Assembly (NCBI RefSeq): GCF_001950325.1
Contig: NZ_BDJL01000132.1
Location: 62,001 to 126,000 of the forward strand
Reading direction: 5' to 3'
Length of the DNA stretch: 64,000 nucleotides
Origin: Carboxydothermus islandicus
GTDB taxonomy: Bacteria > Bacillota > Z-2901 > Carboxydothermales > Carboxydothermaceae
Below are positions 1-9,971 of this stretch, piece by piece. The notes beneath the pieces are model-generated. The model ran no database searches, was not told where the DNA came from, and was given only the letters and a program-made list of their open reading frames with translations. The stretch's first letter is position 1. Each line of letters starts with the position of its first letter. Made by a program: the position numbers and the translations under genes.

Positions 1-962
1 ATGATGGCAGGGATGATTTTGAAGAAGCATTTGTAATTTCGGAAATGGTCCGGCGCCGGGCTTTAAACGTGGTAAACAATCTTTATCAGGATATTTTGCA
101 GGAAAGGTATTTTGCTATTAAAGTCGCCAATTACCGGGAGCAACTTAAAGAAACCGCAGCGGAAATGTTAGCCGAGCTTTTGGATAAAAAGGGTTTTCTT
201 TTAGACTTATACGATATCCGGAATCTTGACGACTATACTTACTTTCATTCGGTAAATGTAGCCTTGCTTTCCATGGCCACTGCTTTAAAAGCCGGCTTTA
301 AACACGATGAAATTATCAATTTGGGCATCAGCGGTCTTTTACACGATATCGGTAAAACCCAGGTACCCTGGAACATCTTAAATAAACCGGGAAAGTTGTC
401 TCCGGAAGAAATGGAGATAATTCGACTTCATCCGGAAAAAGGGGGCGAAATAGTTTCCCGCTACCTTAACTTCGGCAGCAGTGTAGTTCAGGGTATAATT
501 CAGCACCATGAGCGGCTGGATGGCAGCGGCTATCTGCAGGGGTTAAGTGGCGATAAAATTCATAAGTTTGCCAAAATAATTATGGTGGCCGATGTTTATG
601 ATGCCATGACTTCCAAAAGAGTTTATCGCGATCCCATAGATCCCAAAGAGGTTTACGAATTTGTTTTAGCCCTTGGCGGCGGCGAATTTGACCTGAATAC
701 GGTTAAAAGCTTTGCGTCGTCTATTGCCGTTTATCCGGTGGGAGCAAAGGTTTTATTAAATAATGGCCTTGAAGGCATAGTTACCGGAACACCGGTTGGG
801 TTTCCTGATCGGCCGGTAATACGGGTAATTGCCGATAATGGGCGGCCGGTAGAACCGTACTATCTTTCCCTGGCAGAAGAGTATAAATTGATGGTTACGA
901 AAATTATCTTGTATCCCGAAGTTGCAAACGAAAGTATTGCGCAAATTTTAACGCAAAGGTAA
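1..962 (+). CDS. HD-GYP domain phosphodiesterase, 5' partial
   Basis: The frame is open from base 3 through the first in-frame ATG at 45, with coding-like sequence before it, so the gene begins outside the window. Counting from that ATG, the HD pair is H100-D101 in LLHDIGK. The second motif is HHERLDGSGY at about 154-163, and the hallmark GYP is GYL here. The family hydrolyses c-di-GMP with a metal centre. The metal ligands look intact, but the Pro-to-Leu change may alter activity. An N-terminal helical region precedes the HD-GYP domain. The C-terminal about 75 residues are a small beta-rich tail. It ends 78 bases before motA, so it probably feeds c-di-GMP control of motility. Activity is inferred, not shown. 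Confidence 0.9.
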   Translation, partial: DGRDDFEEAFVISEMVRRRALNVVNNLYQDILQERYFAIKVANYREQLKETAAEMLAELLDKKGFLLDLYDIRNLDDYTYFHSVNVALLSMATALKAGFKHDEIINLGISGLLHDIGKTQVPWNILNKPGKLSPEEMEIIRLHPEKGGEIVSRYLNFGSSVVQGIIQHHERLDGSGYLQGLSGDKIHKFAKIIMVADVYDAMTSKRVYRDPIDPKEVYEFVLALGGGEFDLNTVKSFASSIAVYPVGAKVLLNNGLEGIVTGTPVGFPDRPVIRVIADNGRPVEPYYLSLAEEYKLMVTKIILYPEVANESIAQILTQR

Positions 963-990
963 CAAAAACAAACAAATATTTTAAAAAATT

Positions 991-999
991 TGGTATAAT
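991..999 (+). promoter_or_regulatory. Extended -10 sigma-A promoter for motA
   Basis: TATAAT at 994-999 is preceded by TG at 991-992, giving an extended -10 (TGnTATAAT). No good -35 is visible at the right spacing. It lies between the HD-GYP stop and motA and is the likely start of the motA-motB-chemotaxis transcript. Confidence 0.55.
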
Positions 1000-1040
1000 T
1001 AGGTTAAAAGACGCTTAAAAGATTTAAGGGGCGAGAAAAG

Positions 1041-1847
1041 ATGGAAATAATGGTGGTGTTAGGGGTAGTATTAGCTTTTACTTCACTAGTTACGGGATTT
1101 TTAATGGAGGGTGGACATATTACTTCTTTGGTGGCACCTTCGGCAGCGGTGATTATCTTTGGAGGTACGATTGGAGCCAGTATTATTGCTTTTTCGACGG
1201 AAGAGGTATTGGCAATTCCTAAGTATTTTAAAATCATGCTTACGCAAAAGTTACCAAATGAATTAGATGTGGTAAAGCAAATTGTTTCTCTTGCTCAAAA
1301 AGCCCGGCGGGAAGGGTTACTGGCTCTGGAAAATGACCTGCCCAACATCAAAGATGACTTTTTACGCCGGGGTTTACAGTTAATTGTCGATGGTACCGAC
1401 CCGGAACTTTTCCGCTCGATTTTGGAAAATGAAATATATGCTATTGCCGAAAGGCACCGGGCGGGGGCCGAATTTTTTGAAGCGGCCGGTGGTTATGCCC
1501 CGACGATGGGGATTATCGGTACGGTTATGGGACTGGTGCACGTTTTGGGCCAACTTTCGACGCCGGAAAAGCTCGGCCCGGCAATTGCGATGGCTTTTAC
1601 TGCTACCCTTTACGGGGTGTCTTCGGCTAACATATTGTGGTTGCCCTTTTCGGCAAAACTAAAAAATTTAAGTAAAAAAGAGCTATTAATTAGAGAAATG
1701 ATGCTGGAAGGCTTGGTTTCCTTACAGGAAGGACATAACCCGATGTTAATTGAAGAAAAGCTTCGTTCATTCTTAAAACCCAAACTTAGAAATCAAACTC
1801 TTAAAGAAGGTCAGGGTGAATTAAATGAAGCGGCGTCAGCACAGTGA
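1041..1847 (+). CDS. motA: Flagellar motor stator protein MotA
   Basis: This 268-residue protein is normal length for MotA. With MotB it forms the ion-conducting stator in the inner membrane and torques the rotor through FliG. Hydrophobic segments lie near residues 5-20 and 30-50, and a second pair lies near 150-170 and 180-200. The long cytoplasmic loop between them holds the charged residues expected to contact FliG. The later segments contain the family sequence GGYAPTMGIIGTVMGL. A GGGGCGAG-type ribosome site precedes the ATG. Its end overlaps motB by 23 bases, which suggests translational coupling. It is probably a proton stator (MotA rather than PomA), but the ion cannot be settled from sequence by eye. 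Confidence 0.95.
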   Translation: MEIMVVLGVVLAFTSLVTGFLMEGGHITSLVAPSAAVIIFGGTIGASIIAFSTEEVLAIPKYFKIMLTQKLPNELDVVKQIVSLAQKARREGLLALENDLPNIKDDFLRRGLQLIVDGTDPELFRSILENEIYAIAERHRAGAEFFEAAGGYAPTMGIIGTVMGLVHVLGQLSTPEKLGPAIAMAFTATLYGVSSANILWLPFSAKLKNLSKKELLIREMMLEGLVSLQEGHNPMLIEEKLRSFLKPKLRNQTLKEGQGELNEAASAQ

Positions 1848-2625
1848 AAAACCGCCAAACCACGAACGCTGGCTTATTACCTATGCGGATATGATTACCC
1901 TTTTAATGGTGTTTTTTATTGTATTATATGCCCTTTCCAATATTGACGCGCAAAAGTTTCGTGCCCTTGCTAATTCTTTGAGTAAAGCTCTGGGCGGAGG
2001 AGGAATTGTGCTTACCAATGCCGGACCGGATGTGGTTACCGGGAGCAATGCAACGGTAGAGGGCAATATAGGAAAAGCCAGCCAGGAACAATTACCGGCG
2101 GTAGATGAGAAGGATTTAAAAGATACGGCTAATTTAGCGATTATCAAGGCTAAAGTCGAGTCGTACATAAAAGCGAAAGGCTTGAATGCCAGTGTGACGG
2201 CTACCCTGGAAGAAAGGGGAGTGGTCATTTCCTTTAAAGATGCCATTTTGTTTAAATTAGGTTCGGCGGAGCTGACCCCTCAGGCCAAGGCAATTGTGCG
2301 GCAAATCGGGGAAATTCTTTTACCGCTTCCCAACTATATTCGCATCGAAGGGCATACCGATAATCTGCCTATAAACACCAGTAAATTTCCCTCTAACTGG
2401 GAGCTTTCGACAGCCCGGGCAACTTCGGTGGTACATGAATTAATTGATGGGCTTAACTTTCCGCCCTATCGTTTATCGGCGGTAGGATACGGTGAGTATC
2501 GCCCTCGAGTTCCGAATGATTCCGAGCAAAACCGGCAAAAGAACCGGCGGGTAGATATCGTTATTTTAAAAAGCAAATATGAATCAACGGAGCCAAAAAG
2601 CGGGAAAATACCCGGACAAAATTAA
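1825..2625 (+). CDS. motB: Flagellar motor stator protein MotB
   Basis: A protein of 266 residues. One N-terminal membrane helix begins at about residue 17, and the ion-carrying aspartate is D22 in the [13 protein letters not shown] segment. The C-terminal half is an OmpA-like peptidoglycan-binding domain with the IEGHTDN motif and an LSTARA helix near residues 175-200. It anchors the MotA-MotB stator to the wall. The start lies inside motA in another frame. The coding region ends just before the ribosome site of the downstream receptor, so stator and chemotaxis genes are probably co-transcribed. Confidence 0.95.
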   Translation: MKRRQHSEKPPNHERWLITYADMITLLMVFFIVLYALSNIDAQKFRALANSLSKALGGGGIVLTNAGPDVVTGSNATVEGNIGKASQEQLPAVDEKDLKDTANLAIIKAKVESYIKAKGLNASVTATLEERGVVISFKDAILFKLGSAELTPQAKAIVRQIGEILLPLPNYIRIEGHTDNLPINTSKFPSNWELSTARATSVVHELIDGLNFPPYRLSAVGYGEYRPRVPNDSEQNRQKNRRVDIVILKSKYESTEPKSGKIPGQN

Positions 2626-2638
2626 AGGGGGAGAATTA

Positions 2639-4225
2639 ATGGGGGGATTTAAACTGCGCTTAAGTATCAGGGCCAAGCTGTTTATCCTTACTTTTATTCT
2701 GGCTTCTATGATGGTGATTGGAGGAACGGGTGCGGTATTTTCTACCTACCTGGTAAATCAGAGTCATGAAAAACAAAATAAAGAGCTTTTAGGGGAACTC
2801 AAGCGGTTGGGGGAATTAAAAACATCCCTTTTTCAATATTTCAATACGGCCAATGATTACCTGCTTTTACCCAATCCCCAGCGACTTACGGAGGTGCAAA
2901 AAAACTATCGGGAAATAAGTGAGCTTTTAACTACGGCCAAAAAAATGGCCCATAGCCGTGACGAAAAGCAGCAGTATGAAGAATTGGCAGCGGTATTAAA
3001 CAAAACCCAGAATTTAATAGAAAATTATCAAACTCCCACCGTTGCCCAGCAACAGGCGACGATGAATCAACTTCAGGTTAACGCGCGAAACATTATGCAC
3101 CACATCAATAAACTTGAGGATACTGCGCAGCAGGAAGATAACGAGGCCCGGGAAAAGCTTTTAAAAATCTTTAAAGTAGCGGCCGGAGCCGTGGGCGGCA
3201 GTACCGTTTTGGCGGCAATTTTAGCAATGATTATCGGTTACTTTATTACCAACCCGATTATTGTAGCGATTCAAAAATTACGGGAAACGGTGCATAAGGT
3301 AGAGGAAGGCTGTCTTAATTGTACGGTGGATATCAAACAGGCCGATGAACTGGGAGAACTGGCAACGGACTTAAATAATATGGTGAGCAAATTAAACAGC
3401 TTGATTTCGACCATATCCACGGAGATAGAAAACTTGTACGGGGTTTCCGATCAGGTGGCTTCGGTAGCGGAGCAGGTCTCCCGGGGGGCAACGGAGCAAG
3501 CGGCTCAGGTGCAGGGAGCGACTACGGCAGTTGATGAGATCGTGCGGGGAATCCAGGAAGCTGCCAATCAGGCGGCCAAAGCAGCTAAGGTTTCGGAGGA
3601 AACCATGGCCCAGGCGCAAACCGGGGCCAAAACCGTCGCCCAGCTCAGCGATAGCATGGAAAAAATTAACCGGGAGATCGACCGGCTGGGAAGCAACATC
3701 TCCAGGATTACCGAGTTTTTGGCGGTTATTGAAGACATTGCCGAACAAACAAGCCTTTTAGCTCTTAATGCGGCCATTGAGGCAGCGCGGGCCGGGGAGC
3801 ATGGCAAGGGGTTTGCGGTGGTGGCGGACAATGTTAGAAAGCTTGCCGAACGTTCGGCAAAATCCACCAAGGAAATCGAACAACTGGTAGTTGAAATTCA
3901 AAAGAGCAGTCAGGAGACCTTTGCGGCTATAAACGATGGCAATGAAATGGTGGGCAAAAATAAAGATGCTTTTAACCGGATTTTAAATGCGGTTAATTCA
4001 GTAGTGGCAATGATAGAAGAAATTGCCAAACACGGCAATGAAGTTGCCGAGCGCGCCAGTCAAACTATGGAAATGATTAACTCTATTTCTGCAGTTACCC
4101 AGGAAACGGCGGCCACCACCGAAGAATTGGCGGCAACATCTCATACCCTGGTTGAGACTTCCAATAAGATTAAGGCCCAGGTAGCTTATTTTAATACCAA
4201 AAGAAATAATGAGGAGGAGTTTTAA
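2639..4225 (+). CDS. Methyl-accepting chemotaxis protein, membrane-bound
   Basis: A transmembrane chemoreceptor of 528 residues. A helix at about 11-33 is followed by an all-helical extracytoplasmic region of about 140 residues (four-helix-bundle type). A second helix at about 177-200, a HAMP domain and the cytoplasmic signalling hairpin follow. The hairpin tip reads [20 protein letters not shown] near residues 365-385. The chosen ATG at 2639 follows AAAGGGGGAG. An upstream in-frame ATG at 2579 lies inside motB and lacks a ribosome site. It sits directly before cheW-cheA-cheB, so it probably signals to that CheA. The ligand is unknown. Confidence 0.93.
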   Translation: MGGFKLRLSIRAKLFILTFILASMMVIGGTGAVFSTYLVNQSHEKQNKELLGELKRLGELKTSLFQYFNTANDYLLLPNPQRLTEVQKNYREISELLTTAKKMAHSRDEKQQYEELAAVLNKTQNLIENYQTPTVAQQQATMNQLQVNARNIMHHINKLEDTAQQEDNEAREKLLKIFKVAAGAVGGSTVLAAILAMIIGYFITNPIIVAIQKLRETVHKVEEGCLNCTVDIKQADELGELATDLNNMVSKLNSLISTISTEIENLYGVSDQVASVAEQVSRGATEQAAQVQGATTAVDEIVRGIQEAANQAAKAAKVSEETMAQAQTGAKTVAQLSDSMEKINREIDRLGSNISRITEFLAVIEDIAEQTSLLALNAAIEAARAGEHGKGFAVVADNVRKLAERSAKSTKEIEQLVVEIQKSSQETFAAINDGNEMVGKNKDAFNRILNAVNSVVAMIEEIAKHGNEVAERASQTMEMINSISAVTQETAATTEELAATSHTLVETSNKIKAQVAYFNTKRNNEEEF

Positions 4226-4227
4226 GG

Positions 4228-4698
4228 ATGGCGGAAAATTTAACGAATAAAAGTGAGGCGCAAATTGTCATTTTTACCTTAAATCAGCAGCAGTACGGCG
4301 TTGACATCGCTAAGGTCTACGAAATAATTCGCATGACCGATATCACCAAAATTCCCAATACTCCATACTTTGTCGAAGGAGTAATTAATTTACGGGGGAA
4401 AATTATCCCTGTTATTGATTTAAGAAAACGTTTGGGGATGCCGGAAGTGGAAAGAGATAAAGCTACCAGGATTATTGTAGTGGATGTGGATGGAATAACG
4501 GTGGGGATGATTGTGGACTCGGTGATGGAGGTATTTCGCTTAAACGATGTGGAAATAGAATCAACCCCTTCCATAATTAACGATATCGATTCGGCTTTTA
4601 TTCAGGGGATTGCTATAAAAGACGAGCGGATGATTATCCTACTTGACTTAAATCGGGTCTTAAAAGGTGAAGAAAAAGAAGCGCTGGCAAATTTGTAA
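4228..4698 (+). CDS. cheW: Chemotaxis coupling protein CheW
   Basis: A single CheW domain of 156 residues, the scaffold that links receptors to CheA. Family landmarks are the opening beta strand IVIFTLNQQQYGVDI, the segment VEGVINLRGKIIPVIDLRKRLG near residues 50-70, and VGMIVDSV near 95. A GAGGAGGAG ribosome site overlaps the end of the receptor gene, and the two stop and start codons are almost adjacent. Together with cheA and cheB downstream this forms the first, flagellum-associated chemotaxis operon. Confidence 0.96.
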   Translation: MAENLTNKSEAQIVIFTLNQQQYGVDIAKVYEIIRMTDITKIPNTPYFVEGVINLRGKIIPVIDLRKRLGMPEVERDKATRIIVVDVDGITVGMIVDSVMEVFRLNDVEIESTPSIINDIDSAFIQGIAIKDERMIILLDLNRVLKGEEKEALANL

Positions 4699-4712
4699 AT
4701 TTGAGGTGAGCT

Positions 4713-6812
4713 ATGGTGTTTTCCGATGCGGAAATGGCGGTTTTTTTGGATGAATTAGAAGAAAAAATTCAAATATTAACCGATAACTTACTTTTGTTAG
4801 AACAGTCAGGGGAAGATGACCCCAAAGTTTTACAGGAAATCTTTAGAGCAGCCCATACCATTAAAGGTTCGTCGGCGGTAATGGGCTTTACCAAGATGTC
4901 TTCCCTTACCCATGAGATAGAAAATATTTTCGATAAGATGCGGAATAACGAATTAAAGCCTACTTCTTCCCTCATAAACGTCCTTTTTGAGGCTTTAGAT
5001 GCCTTAAAAATTTTGAGGGATGAAATCGTGGCCGAAAATGCGGAAAAGTATGACACTACCGAGATTATAGCCAAACTTAAAGAAGCGGTGGCGGGAAAGG
5101 ATGTTAGTGTTCCTGCCCCCAAGACTACCCAGAGCGCTACTGAAGAATTTACGGCTGAAGAAATAGAAAAAATCAGAGAATTTGATTTAAAAGGCTACCA
5201 GCTTTATGAAATAAAGGTATACCTGGACCCTGCAACGGTTATGAAATCGGTCCGGGCTTTTATCGTTCTTCAGCAGTTACGGGAGTTGGGAACGGTTATT
5301 AAAACTGTGCCAGCGGAAGAGCTTCTGGTAAAATCCGAAGAATTTTCTGATTTCACCGTATACCTGGCCTCGGGCGAAGATGTCGACCGGCTGCAGAATA
5401 TTTTATTAACCATTTCGGAAGTGGAACGGGTAGAAATTAACCCAAAACAAGTGGAAGACAATTTGGAAATAAAGAAGGAACAACCGGGTGAGGAAGAAGT
5501 AAAGGCGACTGAGGTAGAAGGGGAAAAAACGGCATCGCCGGAGAAAACGTTAACTGATTTTAAGGCTAAAACACCGGCTGCAGCTTCTGGTGAAGAGAAA
5601 AAGGTAACGCAAACGGTAAGGGTTGATGTCCAGAAGTTGGATACATTAATGAACCTGGTGGGGGAACTGGTTATCGACCGCACCCGCCTATTGAGCGTGA
5701 TTGATAAGCTTTACAATATCAACCGGGAAAATAACGAACTGGTGGAAACACTGGCGGAAGTATCGTCCCATATTGGCCAGATTACTACCGACTTACAGGA
5801 TGTGATAATGAAAGCTCGAATGCTGCCAATTGCCCAGGTCTTTAACCGCTTTCCCCGGATGGTGCGGGATTTAGCCCAGAAGCTTAATAAAGAAGTGGAG
5901 TTTATCGTGGAGGGGAAAGAAACGGAGCTGGATAGAAACGTCATCGAAGTAATCGGGGACCCGTTAATCCACTTAATTAGAAATGCTTTGGACCACGGTA
6001 TTGAGCCTCCCGAAGAACGGGAAAAGCTTGGAAAACCCAGAGCGGGACGGCTGCGGTTGGCTGCAGCTTATTTAGAAAATAACATTGTTATTACCGTTGA
6101 AGATGACGGCCGGGGTATTGATCCCAATGCGGTACGAAGAAAGGCTGTAGAAAAAGGCATTATTTCCGAACGAGAGGCGGAAATGCTTTCGGATAAAGAA
6201 GCCATTAAACTAATCTTCCGTTCGGGACTTTCAACAGCCCAAAAGGTCAATGATGTTTCCGGCCGGGGCGTCGGCATGGACATTGTTAAATCCCAGATTG
6301 AGCAAATTAACGGGGAAGTCCAGGTAGAAAGCCAGGTGGGGAAAGGCACCATCTTCACCATTCGCCTGCCCTTAACCCTGGCCATTATCCGGGCTCTTTT
6401 AGTAGAACACCAGGGTCAGATCTATGCATTCCCGTTGAATTTTGTGCAGGAAACGTTAATTGCTGGTAAAGAGGAATTGCGAAAAGTTCAGGATTATGAT
6501 GTAATGCTGCTCCGGGGCAAGGTGCTTCCGTTAATTTCCCTGTCCAATCTCTTTAATCTGCCCGAAGAACAGGAGCAAAAGGAATGGTATTTTGTGGTTA
6601 TTTTAGGCACCGGCAATCACCGTTTGGGCGTAATTGTGGACAACCTCCTTGGCGAGCAAGAAATTGTGATTAAATCCCTGGGCGAATACCTCGGCCAGGT
6701 CAAGGGTCTATCGGGAGCTACAATCCTTGGCGATGGGCGGATTGGTCTTATCATTGATGCCCGCGGGATTTTGCAGGAGAATGAAATAGGTGAATTAAAT
6801 GTCGCGGTATAA
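4713..6812 (+). CDS. cheA: Chemotaxis histidine kinase CheA (first copy)
   Basis: A protein of 699 residues with the full five-domain plan. The Hpt domain P1 carries phospho-accepting H48 in [11 protein letters not shown] CheY-binding P2-like region spans about 145-245, then a Glu/Lys-rich linker. The P3 dimerisation helices are at about 300-370. The P4 ATPase has the N box around residue 425 (RNALDHG), G1 VEDDGRGI and G2 GRGVGMDIV. The C-terminal CheW-like P5 starts near 560. It phosphorylates CheY and CheB under receptor and CheW control. It overlaps cheB by 14 bases. Confidence 0.96.
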   Translation: MVFSDAEMAVFLDELEEKIQILTDNLLLLEQSGEDDPKVLQEIFRAAHTIKGSSAVMGFTKMSSLTHEIENIFDKMRNNELKPTSSLINVLFEALDALKILRDEIVAENAEKYDTTEIIAKLKEAVAGKDVSVPAPKTTQSATEEFTAEEIEKIREFDLKGYQLYEIKVYLDPATVMKSVRAFIVLQQLRELGTVIKTVPAEELLVKSEEFSDFTVYLASGEDVDRLQNILLTISEVERVEINPKQVEDNLEIKKEQPGEEEVKATEVEGEKTASPEKTLTDFKAKTPAAASGEEKKVTQTVRVDVQKLDTLMNLVGELVIDRTRLLSVIDKLYNINRENNELVETLAEVSSHIGQITTDLQDVIMKARMLPIAQVFNRFPRMVRDLAQKLNKEVEFIVEGKETELDRNVIEVIGDPLIHLIRNALDHGIEPPEEREKLGKPRAGRLRLAAAYLENNIVITVEDDGRGIDPNAVRRKAVEKGIISEREAEMLSDKEAIKLIFRSGLSTAQKVNDVSGRGVGMDIVKSQIEQINGEVQVESQVGKGTIFTIRLPLTLAIIRALLVEHQGQIYAFPLNFVQETLIAGKEELRKVQDYDVMLLRGKVLPLISLSNLFNLPEEQEQKEWYFVVILGTGNHRLGVIVDNLLGEQEIVIKSLGEYLGQVKGLSGATILGDGRIGLIIDARGILQENEIGELNVAV

Positions 6813-7821
6813 GCTTTTTATTGTGGATGATTCGGCCTTAATCCGCTTGCGGCTCAAAACAAGTCTGGCTTTAAGTCCCGAAATCCAGATAGTTGGCGAA
6901 GCAGAAAACGGCCGGGAAGCATTACAAAAAATACCTCTGGTCAAACCGGATGTGGTAACTTTAGATGTGGAAATGCCGGTACTGGATGGTCTTAGTACCT
7001 TAAAAGAGTTAAGCAAAGTTTATCCGGTACCGGTAATTATGCTTTCTTCTTTAACAACCCACGGCGCTAAGGCAACTATTGAAGCCCTGGAAAATGGTGC
7101 GGTAGATTTTGTAACCAAAGATGGAGACTGGAACAAAGTTATTGCGGAATTAAAGGAAAAGATAAAAATTGCCGTACTGGCCAAGAAGCAGCCCAAAATT
7201 TTTACCGGGGATGTGCCGCAAAGCAAAAACCTGAATCTGGGGAAGAACGGTCGGCAATTGGTGGTGATTGGTGCTTCTACCGGTGGACCGCCGGCCTTAC
7301 GGGAAATCATTCCCAGACTTCCGCAAACCTTTCCGGTGCCTATCGTAATCATCCAGCATATTACCCGCGGGTTTAGCAAGCCTTTGGCGGAGCAGCTGTC
7401 CAGAGTTTCCCGGCTAAAGGTAAAGGAAGCGGAAAAAGACGAGCAGTTGCTCCCCGGAACGGTCTATGTGGCCCCTGCTGGTTATACCTTTAAAATTGCA
7501 AAGCATGGAAATAGTTTAACGGCTAAAATAATTGAGCCGGTGGAACACCTGCCGGCTCATTTCTACCCCTCTGTTGATGAGGCGATGCTTTCGGCAGCAG
7601 AAGTGACGGGCAGCAAAACCATTGGAGTTTTGCTAACGGGCATGGGAAAAGATGGTGCCCTCGGGATGAAAGCTATTAAAGAACGGGGAGGGTATACCAT
7701 AGCCCAGGACGAAGAAACTTCGGTAGTTTACGGGATGCCCAAAGCGGCAGTAGATATAGGGGGAGTATCCCGGGTTTTGCCCCTATCGGCCATTGCGGAA
7801 GAAATTGCAGCCAATATCTAA
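6799..7821 (+). CDS. cheB: Protein-glutamate methylesterase CheB (first copy)
   Basis: A protein of 340 residues. The N-terminal receiver has phospho-acceptor D56 (TLDVEMP) and the acidic pair D10-D11. A linker of about 40 residues leads to the methylesterase domain, with the catalytic Ser in [10 protein letters not shown], the His in VIIQHI and the Asp in [10 protein letters not shown]. It demethylates and deamidates receptors for adaptation. Its ATG lies inside cheA. The stop codon TAA doubles as part of the -35 element of the flgM promoter. Confidence 0.96.
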   Translation: MSRYKLFIVDDSALIRLRLKTSLALSPEIQIVGEAENGREALQKIPLVKPDVVTLDVEMPVLDGLSTLKELSKVYPVPVIMLSSLTTHGAKATIEALENGAVDFVTKDGDWNKVIAELKEKIKIAVLAKKQPKIFTGDVPQSKNLNLGKNGRQLVVIGASTGGPPALREIIPRLPQTFPVPIVIIQHITRGFSKPLAEQLSRVSRLKVKEAEKDEQLLPGTVYVAPAGYTFKIAKHGNSLTAKIIEPVEHLPAHFYPSVDEAMLSAAEVTGSKTIGVLLTGMGKDGALGMKAIKERGGYTIAQDEETSVVYGMPKAAVDIGGVSRVLPLSAIAEEIAANI

Positions 7822-7845
7822 AGAAATTAAATTTTTTTCCGAAAT
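7819..7845 (+). promoter_or_regulatory. Sigma-D (sigma-28) promoter of flgM
   Basis: TAAA at 7819-7822, exactly 15 bases, then TCCGAAAT at 7838-7845. This fits the Bacillus sigma-D pattern TAAA-N15-GCCGATAT. The flagellin promoter in this window has the same TAAA-N15-nCCGAAAT form and shares CCGAAATATTA downstream, so the two support each other. Confidence 0.75.
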
Positions 7846-7879
7846 ATTAGGTAGCACCAAAATGATACGAGGGGATAGT

Positions 7880-8149
7880 ATGAGGATAAATCGGATAGAT
7901 TTTAAAAATGTGGTGGAGCTCTATAATAAGTCGGTTAATTCTCCGGTCCGTACTGAGAAAAGCAAAACCGATGAAGTTATTTTAACCGATAGCGGGCAGG
8001 AAATCCTCAAACTCAGGAAAAAACTTGCGGAAATTCCCGAAGTGCGGGAGGAACTGGTAAGTAAAATAAAAGCAAGGATTTTATCAGGGGAGTACCAGAT
8101 TGACGTGGAAAAATTAGCCGCCAAGTTAAAAGAATGGGGCGAATTTTAA
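7880..8149 (+). CDS. flgM: Anti-sigma-D factor FlgM
   Basis: A small protein of 89 residues. Its C-terminal half matches the FlgM sigma-28-binding region, with helices around VILTDSGQEILKLRKKL and a final segment ending KLAAKLKEWGEF. FlgM holds sigma-D inactive until the hook is finished, when the export apparatus secretes it. The ATG at 7880 follows a GAGGGG site and begins MRINRID, as usual for the family. In-frame upstream codons (for example 7862) are possible but lie closer to the promoter start. The gene has its own predicted sigma-D promoter and abuts flgN. Confidence 0.88.
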   Translation: MRINRIDFKNVVELYNKSVNSPVRTEKSKTDEVILTDSGQEILKLRKKLAEIPEVREELVSKIKARILSGEYQIDVEKLAAKLKEWGEF

Positions 8150-8524
8150 ATGGATGAAGGGATTAAGGAGCTTTTTCGGAAAGAAGTTCGGCTTTTAGCC
8201 GAACTTTTAGTTATCATAGAAGAACAGATTCAGAACGTAATCGACCAAAAGATTGAAGATTTTAGCAGAAACTTACAGAAAATGGCGGGAGTAGCGGCGG
8301 AAGTGGCGGAAGTAGAAAAAGAACGGTATGCGGCAACGTACGGTCAGGATTTAAGCAAAGAAGATGATGAAATAATTACCCAGCTCAAAGATTACGCCCG
8401 CAAAGTCCAGGAAAAAAATGAAACATTGTCGCTTCTTTTAAGGCAGGAACTGGCGTTTAACCAGTTTTTGCAGAAAAATTTACTGCCGGAAGGTAGTAAT
8501 TCAATCCTGGACCGGCAGGTTTAA
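8150..8524 (+). CDS. flgN: FlgN-type chaperone for hook-associated proteins
   Basis: A protein of 124 residues, entirely alpha-helical in character and rich in Glu, Lys and Leu. It starts at the base after the flgM stop and lies 12 bases before flgK, the place where flgN sits in Firmicutes. FlgN binds the C-termini of FlgK and FlgL and pilots them to the export gate. Sequence conservation in this family is weak, so the call rests on size, helix content and position. Confidence 0.8.
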   Translation: MDEGIKELFRKEVRLLAELLVIIEEQIQNVIDQKIEDFSRNLQKMAGVAAEVAEVEKERYAATYGQDLSKEDDEIITQLKDYARKVQEKNETLSLLLRQELAFNQFLQKNLLPEGSNSILDRQV

Positions 8525-8536
8525 GGGGGATTTTAA

Positions 8537-9958
8537 ATGTTTAATTTAAGTTTGGAAACGGCTTTAAGTTCCCTGCGCGCCCAGCAGTTAGCCTTGGATA
8601 TTACTTCCCATAACATTGCCAATGCCAATACGCCTGGATATACCCGGCAGCGGGTAAATTTTGCTCCCAATACCCCCTTTCCGGTGCCTTCCCTTTTTGC
8701 TCCGATGCAGCCGGGGCAGGTAGGTACCGGGGTAGTGGTGGCGTCAATTGAACGGGTTCGGGATACTTTTATGGACATTGAGTACCGCAAGGAATTAATG
8801 AATTTAGGCTACTGGGAAACCCGTTTTGATGTTCTCGATAAAATTCAGCTAATCATTAACGAGCCTTCCGATACCGGTTTAAATCAGCTTATGGACCGCT
8901 TCTGGAATGCCTGGCAGGAACTTTCCAAAAACCCGGAAAACCTCGCAACCCGGGCGGTAGTGCAGCAAACGGCCAAGGCTCTGGTCGAAACTTTTAACCA
9001 CCTGCGGGGACAGTTAGACAGCCTGCAAAATGATATTGATTTTGCGGTTCAGGCTAATGTTGAAGAAATAAATTCCATTGCCCGGCAGATTCGGGATATC
9101 AACGACCAGATTTTTAAAACAAATATCGTCAAATTTAACGCCAACGACCTGATGGACCAGCGGGATGAACTTTTAAATAAGTTAGCAAAACTTATTGACT
9201 TTACCTTAATTGATAACCAGGATGGGACCATTTCCATTGAAATCGGTGGGAAAAAATTGGTTGATGGTTTAACGGTGGATGCGTTTAAGGTAGAGAAAAA
9301 CGCTAATGGCTTTTTTGAAGTTTTTTGGAGTGATGATACGCCGGTAACCATAACATCCCAGAAAGGGGAGCTTGCTGCCAACCTTGCGGCCCGGGATGTC
9401 GATGTACAGACGATGAAAGATTACCTCGATTCCCTGGCCCAGACGTTGATTATTGAAACCAATAATCTTCATACGCAGGGTTATGTTTTGGGTTCACCCA
9501 TGACCAATCCGGGATACAACTTTTTTGACGGAACCGATGCTCAAACCATTGCCCTCGCTCCTGAAGTAAGTGCCAATTTAAACAACATTGCTGCTGCTAA
9601 AACTCCCAGTCCCGGTGATGGCGAAATTGCTTTAGCTATCGCCCAGTTAAAAGATAAGCTTACGATGACGCTTCCGGGTTCAACTACCCCAACGGCAACT
9701 TTTAATGATTTTTACCGCACGATTATTTCCCGTCTGGGGGTTGATGCCCAGGAAGCCGAGCGGATGTACCAGAATGAACAGCTTTTAACGAAAAACCTGA
9801 ACAACAAGCGGATGGAGTCGGGCGGGGTCTCTATTGATGAAGAGATGGCCAATATGATTTTGTACCAAAATGCTTACAGTGCTGCTGCTCGCATCGTGAC
9901 GGCAATAGATGAAATGATGGATATTGTCATAAACCGCATGGGCATAGTGGGCCGTTAA
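8537..9958 (+). CDS. flgK: Flagellar hook-associated protein 1 FlgK
   Basis: A protein of 473 residues. The N-terminus carries the rod/hook-family motif (ALDITSHNIANANTPGYTRQ near residues 18-37). The C-terminus has the matching coiled-coil segment (NMILYQNAYSAAARIVTAID). FlgK forms the first hook-filament junction ring and is exported by the flagellar type III system without a signal peptide. It follows flgN and precedes flgL, with AAGGGGGA ahead of its ATG. Confidence 0.95.
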   Translation: MFNLSLETALSSLRAQQLALDITSHNIANANTPGYTRQRVNFAPNTPFPVPSLFAPMQPGQVGTGVVVASIERVRDTFMDIEYRKELMNLGYWETRFDVLDKIQLIINEPSDTGLNQLMDRFWNAWQELSKNPENLATRAVVQQTAKALVETFNHLRGQLDSLQNDIDFAVQANVEEINSIARQIRDINDQIFKTNIVKFNANDLMDQRDELLNKLAKLIDFTLIDNQDGTISIEIGGKKLVDGLTVDAFKVEKNANGFFEVFWSDDTPVTITSQKGELAANLAARDVDVQTMKDYLDSLAQTLIIETNNLHTQGYVLGSPMTNPGYNFFDGTDAQTIALAPEVSANLNNIAAAKTPSPGDGEIALAIAQLKDKLTMTLPGSTTPTATFNDFYRTIISRLGVDAQEAERMYQNEQLLTKNLNNKRMESGGVSIDEEMANMILYQNAYSAAARIVTAIDEMMDIVINRMGIVGR

Positions 9959-9971
9959 GGAGGGAATAAAG

